DNA from: Sphaerimonospora sp050942215
Lineage (GTDB): Bacteria; Actinomycetota; Actinomycetes; Streptosporangiales; Streptosporangiaceae
Length of the DNA stretch: 64,000 bases
Direction: 5' to 3'
Assembly (NCBI RefSeq): GCF_050942215.1
Contig: NZ_CP192056.1
Span: 3,658,001-3,722,000 of the forward strand
Below, piece by piece: positions 9,013 through 17,638 of this stretch. The translations under genes were made by a program, and so were the position numbers. The notes beneath the pieces are model-generated. The model saw only the letters and a program-made list of their open reading frames with translations. It ran no database searches and was not told the DNA's origin. Position 1 is the first letter of the stretch. The number at the start of each line of letters is the position of its first letter.

Positions 9013-9111
9013 GGGGAACGGTCGGAGGAATGGCGGCGCCGGCTCTCGACCGCTGTCGGCCGTCCGCTGTCAGCGGACCGCCCTCAGCCGCCCGCCGCCG
9101 GCGGACCGCCG

Positions 9112-9891
9112 TCAGTCGCCGCGGAACTCCGGAGGGCGCCGCTGGAGGAAGGCACGCACGCCCTCGCCGAAGTCGTGGGTGAGCCACAGCTCGGCCACCC
9201 GCCGCTGCTCCAGGTCCAGCTGCTCCTCCAGCCCGAGCACCGTCGCCCGGTCGACCAGCTCGCGCACCCGGATCAGCGCCAGCGGAGGGGCGGCCGCCAG
9301 CGAGGCGGCCAGCTCCTGCGCGGCCCGCAGCGCGGATCCGTCCGGCACCGGCGGCTCGGCGAGACCCAGCGCAGCGGCGTCCGCCGCGCCCACCGGCCGG
9401 TTGCGCAGCAGCAGGGACAGGGCACGGGCCGAGCCCAGCATCCGGGTCAGGAAGTAGGACACCCCGCCGTCGGGGGACGCCCCGATCCCCATGTAGCCGG
9501 GGATCAGGCGGGCGCTCTCGGCGAGGATCCGTACGTCGGCGCAGAGGGCGAGCCCCATCCCCGCACCGACGGCCGGCCCCTCGACGGCGGCGATCAGCGG
9601 CACCGGCAGCCGGCGCAGCAGCTTCAGCGAGGCGTGCAGTCTCTCGACCAGAGGTGTGAGCACGGCGGCCGGCTCGCCGGCCAGCGCCTGGTCGACCAGG
9701 GCGAGGTCGGCGCCCGCGCAGAACGCCGGGCCGCGCCCGGCCAGCACCAGGGCGCGGGCCCCCTTGTCGAGCAGGGCGGAAGCGGCCGAGCCCAGCGACG
9801 CGGCCAGTTCGACGGTGAGCGCGTTCATCCGGTCCGGCCGGTTCAGCTCGATGGTGCCCACCGAACCGGTGAGCGATGTCTCCAGAGACAC
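9112..9891 (-). CDS. enoyl-CoA hydratase/isomerase family protein
   Basis: 259 aa crotonase fold. Oxyanion-hole motifs GPAFCAGADLALV (about 52-64) and AAVEGPAVGAGMGLALCADV (about 100-119). At the first catalytic Glu region the sequence is PGYMGIGASPDGG: the Glu usually found as E-x-x-x-G is not obvious, and Asp in SPDGG fits the second acid position (isomerase-like pattern), so hydratase activity is uncertain. Last gene of the operon 11450 to 9112 with the APH-like kinase; 18 bases separate them. Confidence 0.85.
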   Translation of the reverse strand: MSLETSLTGSVGTIELNRPDRMNALTVELAASLGSAASALLDKGARALVLAGRGPAFCAGADLALVDQALAGEPAAVLTPLVERLHASLKLLRRLPVPLIAAVEGPAVGAGMGLALCADVRILAESARLIPGYMGIGASPDGGVSYFLTRMLGSARALSLLLRNRPVGAADAAALGLAEPPVPDGSALRAAQELAASLAAAPPLALIRVRELVDRATVLGLEEQLDLEQRRVAELWLTHDFGEGVRAFLQRRPPEFRGD

Positions 9892-9909
9892 AGGGACTCC
9901 TAAGTCGGC

Positions 9910-10932
9910 TCAGTACCCGATGGTGCGCAGGCCGTGATCCATGCACATGTACGGGACGCCCATGCCGAGACGTACGAACGTGGCGTCGCGGACGCCGTCC
10001 GGGCCGAACTCGCTGAGCAGCGGGAAAGACGTGCAGATGTACTCGGCGTCGATGAAGACGGAGTAATACCTGATCCGCTCCTCATCGATCGGCGGCCCGC
10101 CCGCCTTCTCGTAGGCTTCGAACATCTCCTCACGCGGCAGCAGGGCGTCCGCGCCCCGCCACAGCGCCGAGGCCCAGTCCTTCATGGGGTCGCCCAGGTG
10201 GGCCTGCTCCCAGTCGGTGAGGGCCACCACCCGGTCGCCCTCGTAGATGAAGTTGCCGACGCCGACGTCGCCCCAGACGAGCGAGGTGCGTGAGACCTCG
10301 GTGGGCACGTTCCGCTTCAGCCAGGAGAACAGGGCCTCCACCACCGGCATGGGCTCCGGGTCGGCGGCGCGGTAGGCCTCCTCATAGTGGGCCAGCTCCA
10401 GCAGCGCGCAGTCCTCCGGCCGCTGCGGCACGGCCATGAATTCGCCCAGCCCGGCGCTGTCCCAGTCGAGGGTGTGGACGGCCGCCAGCCGCTCGGCCAG
10501 ATGCCGGCCGATCCGGCGACGCCGCTCCTCGCCTCCCGGGGCGAAGAGCCTGCCGGCCGAGGCGCTCCCCGGCACGGTACGCCGCACGTAGAACGGCGCC
10601 CGCCCGATCAGGGACTCGTCGGACTCGTACCAGAGCGCCTCGGCGACCGGGACCTTGGTCGGGGTGAGCGCAGCGAAGGTGCGGTACTCCCGCTCCAGGC
10701 TGACCGGCACCACCGAGCCTTCGGGGTGGTCGATCCGTACCGTGAGCGAGTCGTCGAACTCCACGCCCGCGCGGACGCCGGTCACCTCGGCGAACCAGGT
10801 CTCCCTGGACATCCCGCCGACGTTGCGCTTCAGTGAGACGACCGTGAGGCTGTCGGCCGCCAGCCGGTCACGCAGGTAAGCGCCGAGGCGCTCGGCGTCC
10901 AGCCCGGAGGCGGTGTTGGTCCCCGCGCTCAT
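9910..10932 (-). CDS. APH-family phosphotransferase (LvaA/ACAD10-11-kinase-like)
   Basis: 340 aa. Kinase-like fold: Brenner motif LVWGDVGVGNF (about 227-237) with Asp and Asn retained but Trp in place of the usual His, then metal-binding ALTDWEQAHLGDP. In acid-catabolic clusters such kinases phosphorylate the hydroxyl of a 4-hydroxyacyl-CoA (LvaA in Pseudomonas, ACAD10/11 N-domain in animals), which is inferred here, rather than antibiotic resistance. ATG 10932 overlaps the stop of the small upstream gene as ATGA. A second kinase homologue lies at 36660-37697. Confidence 0.8.
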   Translation of the reverse strand: MSAGTNTASGLDAERLGAYLRDRLAADSLTVVSLKRNVGGMSRETWFAEVTGVRAGVEFDDSLTVRIDHPEGSVVPVSLEREYRTFAALTPTKVPVAEALWYESDESLIGRAPFYVRRTVPGSASAGRLFAPGGEERRRRIGRHLAERLAAVHTLDWDSAGLGEFMAVPQRPEDCALLELAHYEEAYRAADPEPMPVVEALFSWLKRNVPTEVSRTSLVWGDVGVGNFIYEGDRVVALTDWEQAHLGDPMKDWASALWRGADALLPREEMFEAYEKAGGPPIDEERIRYYSVFIDAEYICTSFPLLSEFGPDGVRDATFVRLGMGVPYMCMDHGLRTIGY

Positions 10933-11450
10933 GACGCCACCGGCCGGAACGACATGAACAGCGGCTCCACCAGCGGCTTGGTCCGATCCACCTGCCGTCG
11001 CACCAGGCGGTACACCTCGTCTCTCAGCTCCCCTAGCTCGGGGTGGCCGGCGTCCTCGGCGTCGTCCAGCCACCGCATCACCGCGACGACCACGCCGCGC
11101 AGCTCCTCGTTGCGCCCGACGGCGTCTTCGGGCTCGGGCCGGTCGCCGGCCCGCTCCGCGGCGCCCGCCACGATCTCGGCCAGCTCCTCCCATCGGGGAG
11201 AGCCGTCCCGGCCGGAACGTTCCGCCAGGGCGGCGGCGCGGCCGCCGACCGCCGCGAGGACGGTCAGCATGTCGGCGCTGTCCTCGGCCATCATGTCCAT
11301 CTCGCCGGCCAGGCGCAGTTTCAGATGCTGGAGGACGAGATCCATCGCGGAGCCGACATATCGGGCCCAGCGATCCTCGACCTTGGGCAGCAGGCTCTCG
11401 TTGAGGGACAGCCGGAGGCTGTCCAGCAGGTCATCCGGTGAAGGTCGCAC
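10929..11450 (-). CDS. small helical protein coupled to the kinase (LvaB/DUF6285-like?)
   Basis: 173 aa, predicted nearly all helical (RPSPDDLLDSLRLSL at the N-terminus, then DRWARYVGSAMDLV). Overlaps the APH-like kinase by ATGA. In the levulinate cluster LvaA needs the small partner LvaB; the gene order and N-terminal pattern suggest the same relationship, but I cannot verify the family. GTG 11450 is chosen because AGAGG lies five bases upstream; the longer frame would run through operator 11495-11509. First gene of its operon. Confidence 0.65.
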   Translation of the reverse strand: MRPSPDDLLDSLRLSLNESLLPKVEDRWARYVGSAMDLVLQHLKLRLAGEMDMMAEDSADMLTVLAAVGGRAAALAERSGRDGSPRWEELAEIVAGAAERAGDRPEPEDAVGRNEELRGVVVAVMRWLDDAEDAGHPELGELRDEVYRLVRRQVDRTKPLVEPLFMSFRPVAS

Positions 11451-11494
11451 ACGAACCTCTCGTCGTCGGGGACGGATCGCACAGGTATAGAATT

Positions 11495-11509
11495 TAACGT
11501 AAGCCGTTA
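11495..11509. promoter_or_regulatory. regulon operator (diverged), TAACGTAAGCCGTTA
   Basis: Both outer arms match the consensus, the centre is diverged. Lies 45 bases upstream of the GTG at 11450, in the divergent region shared with the gene at 11570. Confidence 0.55.
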
Positions 11510-11545
11510 AGGAACAGCAAGGAGCGGCGGACCTTGTCCGACGTT

Positions 11546-11560
11546 TGACGTTCATAGTTG
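11546..11560. promoter_or_regulatory. regulon half-site, TGACGTTCATAGTTG
   Basis: Left half matches perfectly, right half poorly. Ten bases before the ATG at 11570, so it may serve the plus-strand gene. Confidence 0.35.
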
Positions 11561-11569
11561 GATTCACTC

Positions 11570-12349
11570 ATGGACCAGCCTACGATGACGAGGTCAGGGG
11601 ACGCCCGGAGCGGCGGCACCTGGGACAAGACCATCTCCCACTTCCTGCCGGCCTCGGCGGTCACGCCGGAGGAGGCCGACCGGTACTACCGTCGGGTGCA
11701 CAGTCGCTTCGCCCGGCGCTTCCTCCGGGAGAAGAGCCAGGTGATCAGCTACCACGTCAACCGGGCGACGGCCGAGTACGACCTGCTCGGCGGCTGGGAA
11801 CGACGGCCACGGGCGTTCCGCTACGTGGTACTGCGCTACCTGCCCGGCCGCGGGCTCGAGTACAGCGACGACCTCCGCGAGACGGTCGTCGCCGACCATC
11901 GCCTGTTCCTGCGCGAACTACGCCCCTTCCGGGTACGCGAGGAGGTCCTGCTCGACCGGCTGGCCGGACAGACCGCCCTGGAGAAGTACCTCTTCGAGTT
12001 CGACCGCGCCGACGGCGTCGACCCGGCCGCCGCCCGGGAGCATCTGGACGGCGGCCTGAACACGCTGGCCGAGGAGGCGTCGTCGGCCTTCGGCATCCGG
12101 CAGATCCTGGTGGACCACGTGATCGCGGAGCAGATGACCGCGCCCGTCGACGAGCCCGGGCAGCGTCCGCTCCCGCGGACGCTGCCGTCGACCTCCCGCC
12201 AGGCGTTCCTGGAGGTCTACTTCGACCAGCGGGAGTGGGCCGAGGAGTTCTTCGCCCGGCCGTCCGTCCGCGCGGTGCTCCAGGACCGGTTCTGGGCCGC
12301 GGCGCACGGTTACCGGGTCGAGGAGCAGTGCGGCCTCGACCGCCGGTGA
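11570..12349 (+). CDS. EthD-like dimeric alpha/beta-barrel protein (tentative)
   Basis: 259 aa. N-terminal half contains EEADRYYRRVHSRFARRFL, resembling the ferredoxin-like EthD/stress-barrel proteins; the second half repeats the layout (LEKYLFEFDRAD, then QAFLEVYFDQREWAEEFF), suggesting two barrel domains in one chain. No catalytic residues identified. Divergent from the kinase operon and convergent with the LLM gene. ATG 11570 is used; the frame is open a little further upstream to a TTG at 11558. Function unknown; EthD-like proteins often accompany oxidative catabolic genes. Confidence 0.6.
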   Translation: MDQPTMTRSGDARSGGTWDKTISHFLPASAVTPEEADRYYRRVHSRFARRFLREKSQVISYHVNRATAEYDLLGGWERRPRAFRYVVLRYLPGRGLEYSDDLRETVVADHRLFLRELRPFRVREEVLLDRLAGQTALEKYLFEFDRADGVDPAAAREHLDGGLNTLAEEASSAFGIRQILVDHVIAEQMTAPVDEPGQRPLPRTLPSTSRQAFLEVYFDQREWAEEFFARPSVRAVLQDRFWAAAHGYRVEEQCGLDRR

Positions 12350-12398
12350 GGCGTCCGGCCTCCCCGCGTTCCGGCAGGCACGCGTCCTGTCACGGCTG

Positions 12399-13472
12399 TC
12401 ACCCGGCCGGCGAGGCGAGCTCCATCAGCGGCTCGTACGACTCCAGCAGCACGCGGCGGGCGTCCCGATCGGCGCTGCCCGCCTCGTACCTCATCCCGCT
12501 CACGTTGACCAGCAGCACATCGTCCACCGTCTCGGCGTACTCGGCGATCCGGCGGCGGCACTCCGCGGGCGTGCCCGCCACCGTCAGCCGGTCGACGACC
12601 TCGTCGGTGACGGAGCGGCGCGCAGCGGCGAGATCGCCACGCCGGACGTACCGATCCACGTCGTCGGCGACCCGCTCGTAGCCCTGCCTGCGCAGCAGCG
12701 CGTCGTAGTGGGGATGGGGCTTGCCCGCGTACAGGTTCACCACCGCAGCGCGCGCCGCCGCACGGGCCCGCTCGGCGTCCTCGTCGACGGCGACCAGGGC
12801 CGCCATCATCACCGAGAAGCCCGGCCGCTCCGCCCGGCTCCGGCACTCGGCCGCGACCTCGGCGACGTACTGGGCCGACTGGAGACTGCCCAGCGCGATC
12901 CCGTCGGCGACCAGCGCGGCCAGCCGGGTCATCTTGGGCGAGGTGGCGGCCAGGACGATGGGGATGGACTCCCGGACGGGGTCGACCTGGCAGCGCCAGC
13001 CCGCCATCCGGTGGATCTCGCCCGCGTAGTCGAGTCGTTCGCCGCGCCTCGCCCGGGTCACCAGCCGCATCAGCTCGACGTACTCGCGCATCTTGCGCAG
13101 CGGCCGCTCGACGGGGACGCCGTGGTGGCTCTCGTTGGTGACCCGGTTCCCGCTGCCGACGCCGAGGACGAGGCGTCCGCCGGTCACCTCGTCGAGGTCC
13201 ACCGCGCTCATCGCGGCGATCAGCGGGGTACGCACATGCGCGTTCAGCACGTACGGTCCCAGCGCGATGCGCTCGGTGCGCTCGGCCATGATCGCCAGAG
13301 TGGCGAACCCCGACCGCCACGCCTCGGCCAGGTAGACGCCGCCGTACCCGGCGCTCTCTGCGCGCGCCGCGATTCCCGCCATGTCGGAGACGGTCAGGCC
13401 GCCGCCGCCGGCCAGCATGAGCCCGAGCTTGGCCTGCCGTACACCGTCCGGCCCACCGGTCTTCTGATCCAT
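12399..13472 (-). CDS. LLM-class (F420-type) oxidoreductase
   Basis: 357 aa TIM-barrel of the luciferase-like family: GLMLAGGGGLTVSDM at the N-terminus, YLAEAWRSGFATLAIMAERT, then the GRLVLGVGSGNR phosphate-binding motif (about 99-110). The pattern fits deazaflavin-dependent oxidoreductases rather than two-component luciferases. Substrate unknown; likely redox of a ketone, alcohol or enone in the pathway. Divergent from the calycin-like gene across operator 13492-13506. Confidence 0.87.
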   Translation of the reverse strand: MDQKTGGPDGVRQAKLGLMLAGGGGLTVSDMAGIAARAESAGYGGVYLAEAWRSGFATLAIMAERTERIALGPYVLNAHVRTPLIAAMSAVDLDEVTGGRLVLGVGSGNRVTNESHHGVPVERPLRKMREYVELMRLVTRARRGERLDYAGEIHRMAGWRCQVDPVRESIPIVLAATSPKMTRLAALVADGIALGSLQSAQYVAEVAAECRSRAERPGFSVMMAALVAVDEDAERARAAARAAVVNLYAGKPHPHYDALLRRQGYERVADDVDRYVRRGDLAAARRSVTDEVVDRLTVAGTPAECRRRIAEYAETVDDVLLVNVSGMRYEAGSADRDARRVLLESYEPLMELASPAG

Positions 13473-13491
13473 GTCACCTCAACCTGATATG

Positions 13492-13506
13492 TGACGTGCA
13501 ACGTAA
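13492..13506. promoter_or_regulatory. regulon operator, TGACGTGCAACGTAA
   Basis: Close match to the consensus between the divergent LLM (13472) and calycin-like (13561) genes, only 20 bases from the LLM start. A further half site CTAACGTGA is at 13538-13546. Confidence 0.75.
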
Positions 13507-13560
13507 GGTTCTTTCCGTTAGAGTAGCGCACAGCGATCTAACGTGAAGGGTGAACGAGGC

Positions 13561-14553
13561 ATGGGAACCGTACCGATTCTTGAGCAGGACGAGTACATGC
13601 ACGAGCCCACCGACCACCCGCAGTTCAACGAGTCGGCCTACTACAACTTCGTGGACGGCGACTCGGGCTTCGCGGTGCTGATCAGGATGGGCAACCGGGT
13701 CAACGAGGGCCACGCCGAGGTCACCGTTCTGCTCTATCTACCGGATGGCGCCGCCGCCATCCGCTTCGACCGCGCACCTATCACGAGCAACGAGAGGTTC
13801 GACGCCGCCGGACTCAGGTTCGAGGTCGTCGAACCGCTGAAGAAGATGAAGGTCACCTTCGACGGCACGGCGTACCTGCTGGAGAAGGGCACGGCCCTGG
13901 AGAACCCCAAGCAGGCGTTCACCACCAGCCCCGTCGTCCCCCTCACGCTCGAACTGCACTACGAGAACGTCGTCCCGGTCTACGGCCTGGGCGGCGGCTC
14001 CGGCATCCAGGGCGCGGAGGACAGCATCGCCGTCGGCCACTACCAGGGTCCCTGTTCGGTGCGCGGCTGGGTGGAGGTCGACGGCGCCCGCCGCGAGATC
14101 AACGGCCTGGGCTTCCGCGACCACTCCTGGGGCCCGCGCATCTGGCAGGGGCCGCACTACTGGCGCTGGCTCTCGTGCATGGTGGACGAGCGCAACGGGT
14201 TCGTCGCCTGGGCCCAGAAGATCGGCGACGTGCCCTCGCCCGGTAACGGCATGGTGCTGCGCGACGGCGTGGTCGAACTGGTCGACCGGGTCTCGGTGAA
14301 GAGCGAGTACGGACCGGCCCCCTACTACGCGACCACGATGAGCGTCTCGATGTGGACGGAGTCGGGAGAGCATGTGGAGGCCTCCGGCCGCGTCTTCCAC
14401 AACGTCCCCCTGCGCAACCGGCGCGACGGGGAGATCGCCCGACTGGCCGAGTACCTGGTCGAGTTCGACTACCGCGGCGCGACCGGCCACGGCATCTGCG
14501 AGTACCACGACCGCATGGTCGACGGAGTCCCGGCCGGGATGCGCGAAGCATGA
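13561..14553 (+). CDS. calycin-like protein (CrtC/DUF7064-DUF7065 type)
   Basis: 330 aa with two beta-rich halves. NGLGFRDHSWGPR (about 180-192) is the conserved segment I associate with CrtC/AttH-like lipocalin-fold proteins, in which the Asp-His pair sits in a ligand pocket. CrtC members hydrate isolated double bonds; no reaction is assigned here. ATG 13561 follows GGTGAACGAGG. First gene of an operon with the quinone-oxidoreductase-like gene (ATGA overlap) and the thiolase. Confidence 0.65.
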   Translation: MGTVPILEQDEYMHEPTDHPQFNESAYYNFVDGDSGFAVLIRMGNRVNEGHAEVTVLLYLPDGAAAIRFDRAPITSNERFDAAGLRFEVVEPLKKMKVTFDGTAYLLEKGTALENPKQAFTTSPVVPLTLELHYENVVPVYGLGGGSGIQGAEDSIAVGHYQGPCSVRGWVEVDGARREINGLGFRDHSWGPRIWQGPHYWRWLSCMVDERNGFVAWAQKIGDVPSPGNGMVLRDGVVELVDRVSVKSEYGPAPYYATTMSVSMWTESGEHVEASGRVFHNVPLRNRRDGEIARLAEYLVEFDYRGATGHGICEYHDRMVDGVPAGMREA

Positions 14554-15560
14554 GCCGTACGACCATGAAGGGGCTGCGCTTCGCCGCGCACGGCGGCCCC
14601 GAGGTGCTGAGCTGGGACGACGTCCCGGTACCGGAACCCGGCCCGGGCGAGCTGCTGATCGAGGTGCGCGCCTTCGCCATCAACTGGGCCGACCTGCTGG
14701 AGCGCGCCGGTAAGTACCCCGGCGCGCCGGAGCCGCCCTACGTCACCGGTCACGACCTCACCGGTGTGGTGGTGGCCCATGGGCCGGGCACCGAGGGCCC
14801 GGCGATCGGCACCCGCGTCTTCGGGGTCATCCCGCGCGGCGGCGCGGCTGCGGAGTTCGTCGCCGCGCCGGCCGATCAGGTCTACCCCGTGCCCGACGCG
14901 CTCGACGACCACAAGGCCGCCGGCGCCGCCGGTCCCTATCTCACCGCTGACGCCGCCATCGTCACCCTCGGCCGCCTGCGTAAGGGCGAGGATGTCCTGA
15001 TCCAGGCCGCCGCGGGGGCGTACGGCTCGGCCTGTCTGCAGCTCTGCCGTGCCTACGGAGCCGGCACGATCATCGCCACCGCCGGTTCCGCCGCCAAGGT
15101 GGAGCAGCTCCGACGGTGGGGAGCCGACGTGGCGGTCGACTACACCACGCGGGACTTCGCCGAGGTGGTCACCGAGGTCACCGGCGGACGCGGCGTGCCG
15201 CTGGTGCTGGAGTCGGTCGGTGGCGACGTCCTGGGCCGCAGCCTGGACTGCGTCTCCCCCGGCGGCCGCCTGGTCAGCGTCGGCGCCAGCAGCGGCAGGA
15301 GCAGCGACCGGTTCCGCCTGCACACCCTGTTCGAGCTGGGCATCTCGGTGTCCGGCTTCACGCTCGGCAAATGGCTGGAGCGCAACCCCGAGCTGGTCCG
15401 TCCCTCCGTCGAGCGGGTCCTCGGGCAGTTCGAGACCGGTGCCGCCGACCCGGTGGTCGCCCGGGTGTTCCCCGCGGCGGAGGTGGCCGACGCACACGCC
15501 TTCCTCGCCGGCCGACGGTCCATCGGGCGCACGGTCGTCGCCATGACCCCTACCTTCTGA
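14550..15560 (+). CDS. zinc-independent MDR-family NAD(P)H:quinone/enone oxidoreductase
   Basis: 336 aa. N-terminal GroES-like domain (VRAFAINWADLLERAGKYPG), then a Rossmann domain with AAAGAYGSACLQLCRAYGA (about 148-166) for NADPH. The structural and catalytic zinc cysteines of alcohol dehydrogenases are absent, as in quinone oxidoreductases and enoyl reductases. Could reduce a C=C of an enoyl substrate. ATGA overlap with the preceding gene; followed after 12 bases by the thiolase. Confidence 0.88.
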   Translation: MSRTTMKGLRFAAHGGPEVLSWDDVPVPEPGPGELLIEVRAFAINWADLLERAGKYPGAPEPPYVTGHDLTGVVVAHGPGTEGPAIGTRVFGVIPRGGAAAEFVAAPADQVYPVPDALDDHKAAGAAGPYLTADAAIVTLGRLRKGEDVLIQAAAGAYGSACLQLCRAYGAGTIIATAGSAAKVEQLRRWGADVAVDYTTRDFAEVVTEVTGGRGVPLVLESVGGDVLGRSLDCVSPGGRLVSVGASSGRSSDRFRLHTLFELGISVSGFTLGKWLERNPELVRPSVERVLGQFETGAADPVVARVFPAAEVADAHAFLAGRRSIGRTVVAMTPTF

Positions 15561-15572
15561 AAGCGAGAGACA

Positions 15573-16721
15573 GTGGCAGAGGCATTCATCGTCAGCGCCG
15601 TACGCACTCCCGTCGGACGCCGCAAGGGCGGCTTGAGCCAGGTTCATCCCGCCGACCTCGCCGGCCATGCCATCAAGGCGGCCGTCGAGCGTGCGGGCGT
15701 CGACGCCGGTGAGGTCGAGGACGTGATCCTCGGCTGCGTCGACCAGCTCGGCGCCCAGTCCACCAACATCGCCCGCACCGCGTGGCTGTCGGCGGGCCTG
15801 CCCGAGCACGTCCCGGGCACCACCATCGACCGCCAGTGCGGCTCCTCACAGCAGGCGGTCCACTTCGCCGCCCAGGCCGTCATGTCCGGCACCCAGGACC
15901 TCGTCCTGGCCGGCGGGGTCGAGGTGATGAGCCTGGTCCCGATCTCGAGCCCGGCGATCATCGGGGAGCAGCAGGGCCTGGGCGCGCCGTACGACGGTCC
16001 CGGCTGGATCGCGCGCTACGGCGACCAGGAGGTCTCCCAGTTCCGCGGCGCCGAGCTGATCGCCGAGCGGTGGAACATCACGCGGGAGGACATGGAGGAG
16101 TTCGCCCTGCGCAGCCACCAGCGGGCGATCGCGGCCCAGCGGGCGGGCGTGTTCGACGCCGAGATCGTCCCCTTCGGGGATGTCCGGGCCGACGAGGGCC
16201 CGCGGCCCGACACCTCGCTGGAGAAGATGGCCGGCCTCAAGCCCCTCACCGAGGGCGGCCGGCTCACCGCTGCGGTCTCGAGCCAGATCTCCGACGGCGC
16301 CGCGGCCCTGCTCATCGCCTCCGCGAAGGCCGTCGAACGGCACGGCCTCACCCCGCTGGCCCGGGTGCACACCCTGGCGGTCACGGGAGCCGATCCGATC
16401 ATGATGCTGAGCGCTCCCATTCCCGCCACTCAGCAGGTGCTGAAGAAGGCCGGGCTGTCGGTCGGCGACATCGACCACTACGAGATCAACGAGGCGTTCG
16501 CCCCCGTGGTCCTCTCCTGGCTGCGTGAGCTCGGCATCGACCAGGAACGGACCAATCCGCTGGGCGGCGCCATCGCCCTGGGGCACCCGCTGGGCGCGAC
16601 CGGCGCGAGGCTGATGACCACCCTGGTGCACAGCCTCCGCCGCACCGGCGGCCGCTACGGGCTGCAGACGATGTGCGAGGGCGGCGGCATGGCCAACGCC
16701 ACCGTCATCGAAGCGCTGTGA
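15573..16721 (+). CDS. thiolase (acetyl-CoA acyltransferase)
   Basis: 382 aa. Nucleophile Cys in DRQCGSSQQAVHF (about 90), NEAFAPVV (about 308), catalytic His in GGAIALGHPLGATGAR (about 336) and second Cys in CEGGGMAN near the C-terminus; complete catalytic set. Cleaves a 3-oxoacyl-CoA to acetyl- or propionyl-CoA, the last beta-oxidation step. GTG 15573 start. The only thiolase in the window, so other thiolytic steps either use it or the IpdAB-like pair. Confidence 0.93.
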   Translation: MAEAFIVSAVRTPVGRRKGGLSQVHPADLAGHAIKAAVERAGVDAGEVEDVILGCVDQLGAQSTNIARTAWLSAGLPEHVPGTTIDRQCGSSQQAVHFAAQAVMSGTQDLVLAGGVEVMSLVPISSPAIIGEQQGLGAPYDGPGWIARYGDQEVSQFRGAELIAERWNITREDMEEFALRSHQRAIAAQRAGVFDAEIVPFGDVRADEGPRPDTSLEKMAGLKPLTEGGRLTAAVSSQISDGAAALLIASAKAVERHGLTPLARVHTLAVTGADPIMMLSAPIPATQQVLKKAGLSVGDIDHYEINEAFAPVVLSWLRELGIDQERTNPLGGAIALGHPLGATGARLMTTLVHSLRRTGGRYGLQTMCEGGGMANATVIEAL

Positions 16722-16769
16722 TCCGTCGTCCGTCACGTGAGGTGGCCGCCGGCGCCACGCTCATTCAAT

Positions 16770-16784
16770 CGACGTCGAACGTCA
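16770..16784. promoter_or_regulatory. regulon operator, CGACGTCGAACGTCA
   Basis: Good right arm, one mismatch in each of the first and inner left positions. Located 27 bases before the enoyl-CoA hydratase start, so this gene and the SDR after it probably have their own promoter rather than depending on the thiolase transcript. Confidence 0.6.
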
Positions 16785-16810
16785 TATCCAACCAAGGGAA
16801 GTGATCACAA

Positions 16811-17602
16811 ATGGCCGACATGGAACGCGTGGACAGGGAGACCCTGTACGTCGAGAAGTACCCGGCGGACAGATATGCCGTTGTCACCCTGCACCGGCCC
16901 GATGTCCTCAACGCCGGCAGCCCGACCCTCTTCGGGGAGCTGGCCGACACGATCAGCTCGTTCGAGAACGATGACCAGGTCCGGGCCGTCGTGCTCACGG
17001 GTGGCACCGGCAAGTCCTTCTCCGCCGGCGCCGACCTCGGCGGCATGACCTTCGACAGCATGGGCAACTGCCGCAAGTTCATCCGCCTGGCCCACGCGCC
17101 CTTCGAGGCGATCGAGCGGCTGAGCAAGGTCGTCATCGCCGCGGTCAACGGCTACGCCTTCGGGTTCGGCACCGAGATCGCCCTCGCCTGCGACCTGGTC
17201 CTGGCCTCTGAGAAGGCGCGCTTCGGCCTGCGCGAGATGAACCACGGGCTCGTGCCCGCCGTCACGATCACCCGGGGCATCGACATGATCGGGCGGCGCC
17301 GCGTCGCCTGGATGGCCTACACCTCCGACGACCTGTCGGCGGAGGAGGCCAGGGAGTTCGGCTTCGTCAACAAGGTCGTCCCGCACGAGTCCCTGGTGCA
17401 GGAGTACACCGCCCTGGCCTCCCGGATGGCCAAGCGCGCGCCGCTCGCCGTCGCCGCCACCAAGTGGACCCTCAACAACGCGGCCGGCGGCCACTACCGC
17501 GAGGGCGAGAACCTCATGCCCGCGATCTTCGCGTCGGCCGACGTGGCCGAGGGCCGCAAGGCGTTCGAGGAGCGCCGCGAGCCCGTCTTCCGCGGCGAGT
17601 GA
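16811..17602 (+). CDS. enoyl-CoA hydratase/isomerase family protein
   Basis: 263 aa crotonase fold. SFSAGADLGGM (about 74-84) and AAVNGYAFGFGTEIALACDLV (about 114-134) form the oxyanion hole; the catalytic-acid region reads REMNHGLVPAVTITRG, with a Glu at the first position. RBS AAGGGAAGTG before ATG 16811. Forms a pair with the SDR at 17639. One of four intact crotonase-fold genes here. Confidence 0.9.
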   Translation: MADMERVDRETLYVEKYPADRYAVVTLHRPDVLNAGSPTLFGELADTISSFENDDQVRAVVLTGGTGKSFSAGADLGGMTFDSMGNCRKFIRLAHAPFEAIERLSKVVIAAVNGYAFGFGTEIALACDLVLASEKARFGLREMNHGLVPAVTITRGIDMIGRRRVAWMAYTSDDLSAEEAREFGFVNKVVPHESLVQEYTALASRMAKRAPLAVAATKWTLNNAAGGHYREGENLMPAIFASADVAEGRKAFEERREPVFRGE

Positions 17603-17638
17603 CCCCGTGAGCACGACTGTAGGAATGCGAGGACATCA

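Noticed and set aside
9910..10932. Aminoglycoside resistance gene
   Set aside because: APH-type fold, but context (acyl-CoA operon, shared regulon, LvaB-like partner) points to catabolic phosphorylation.
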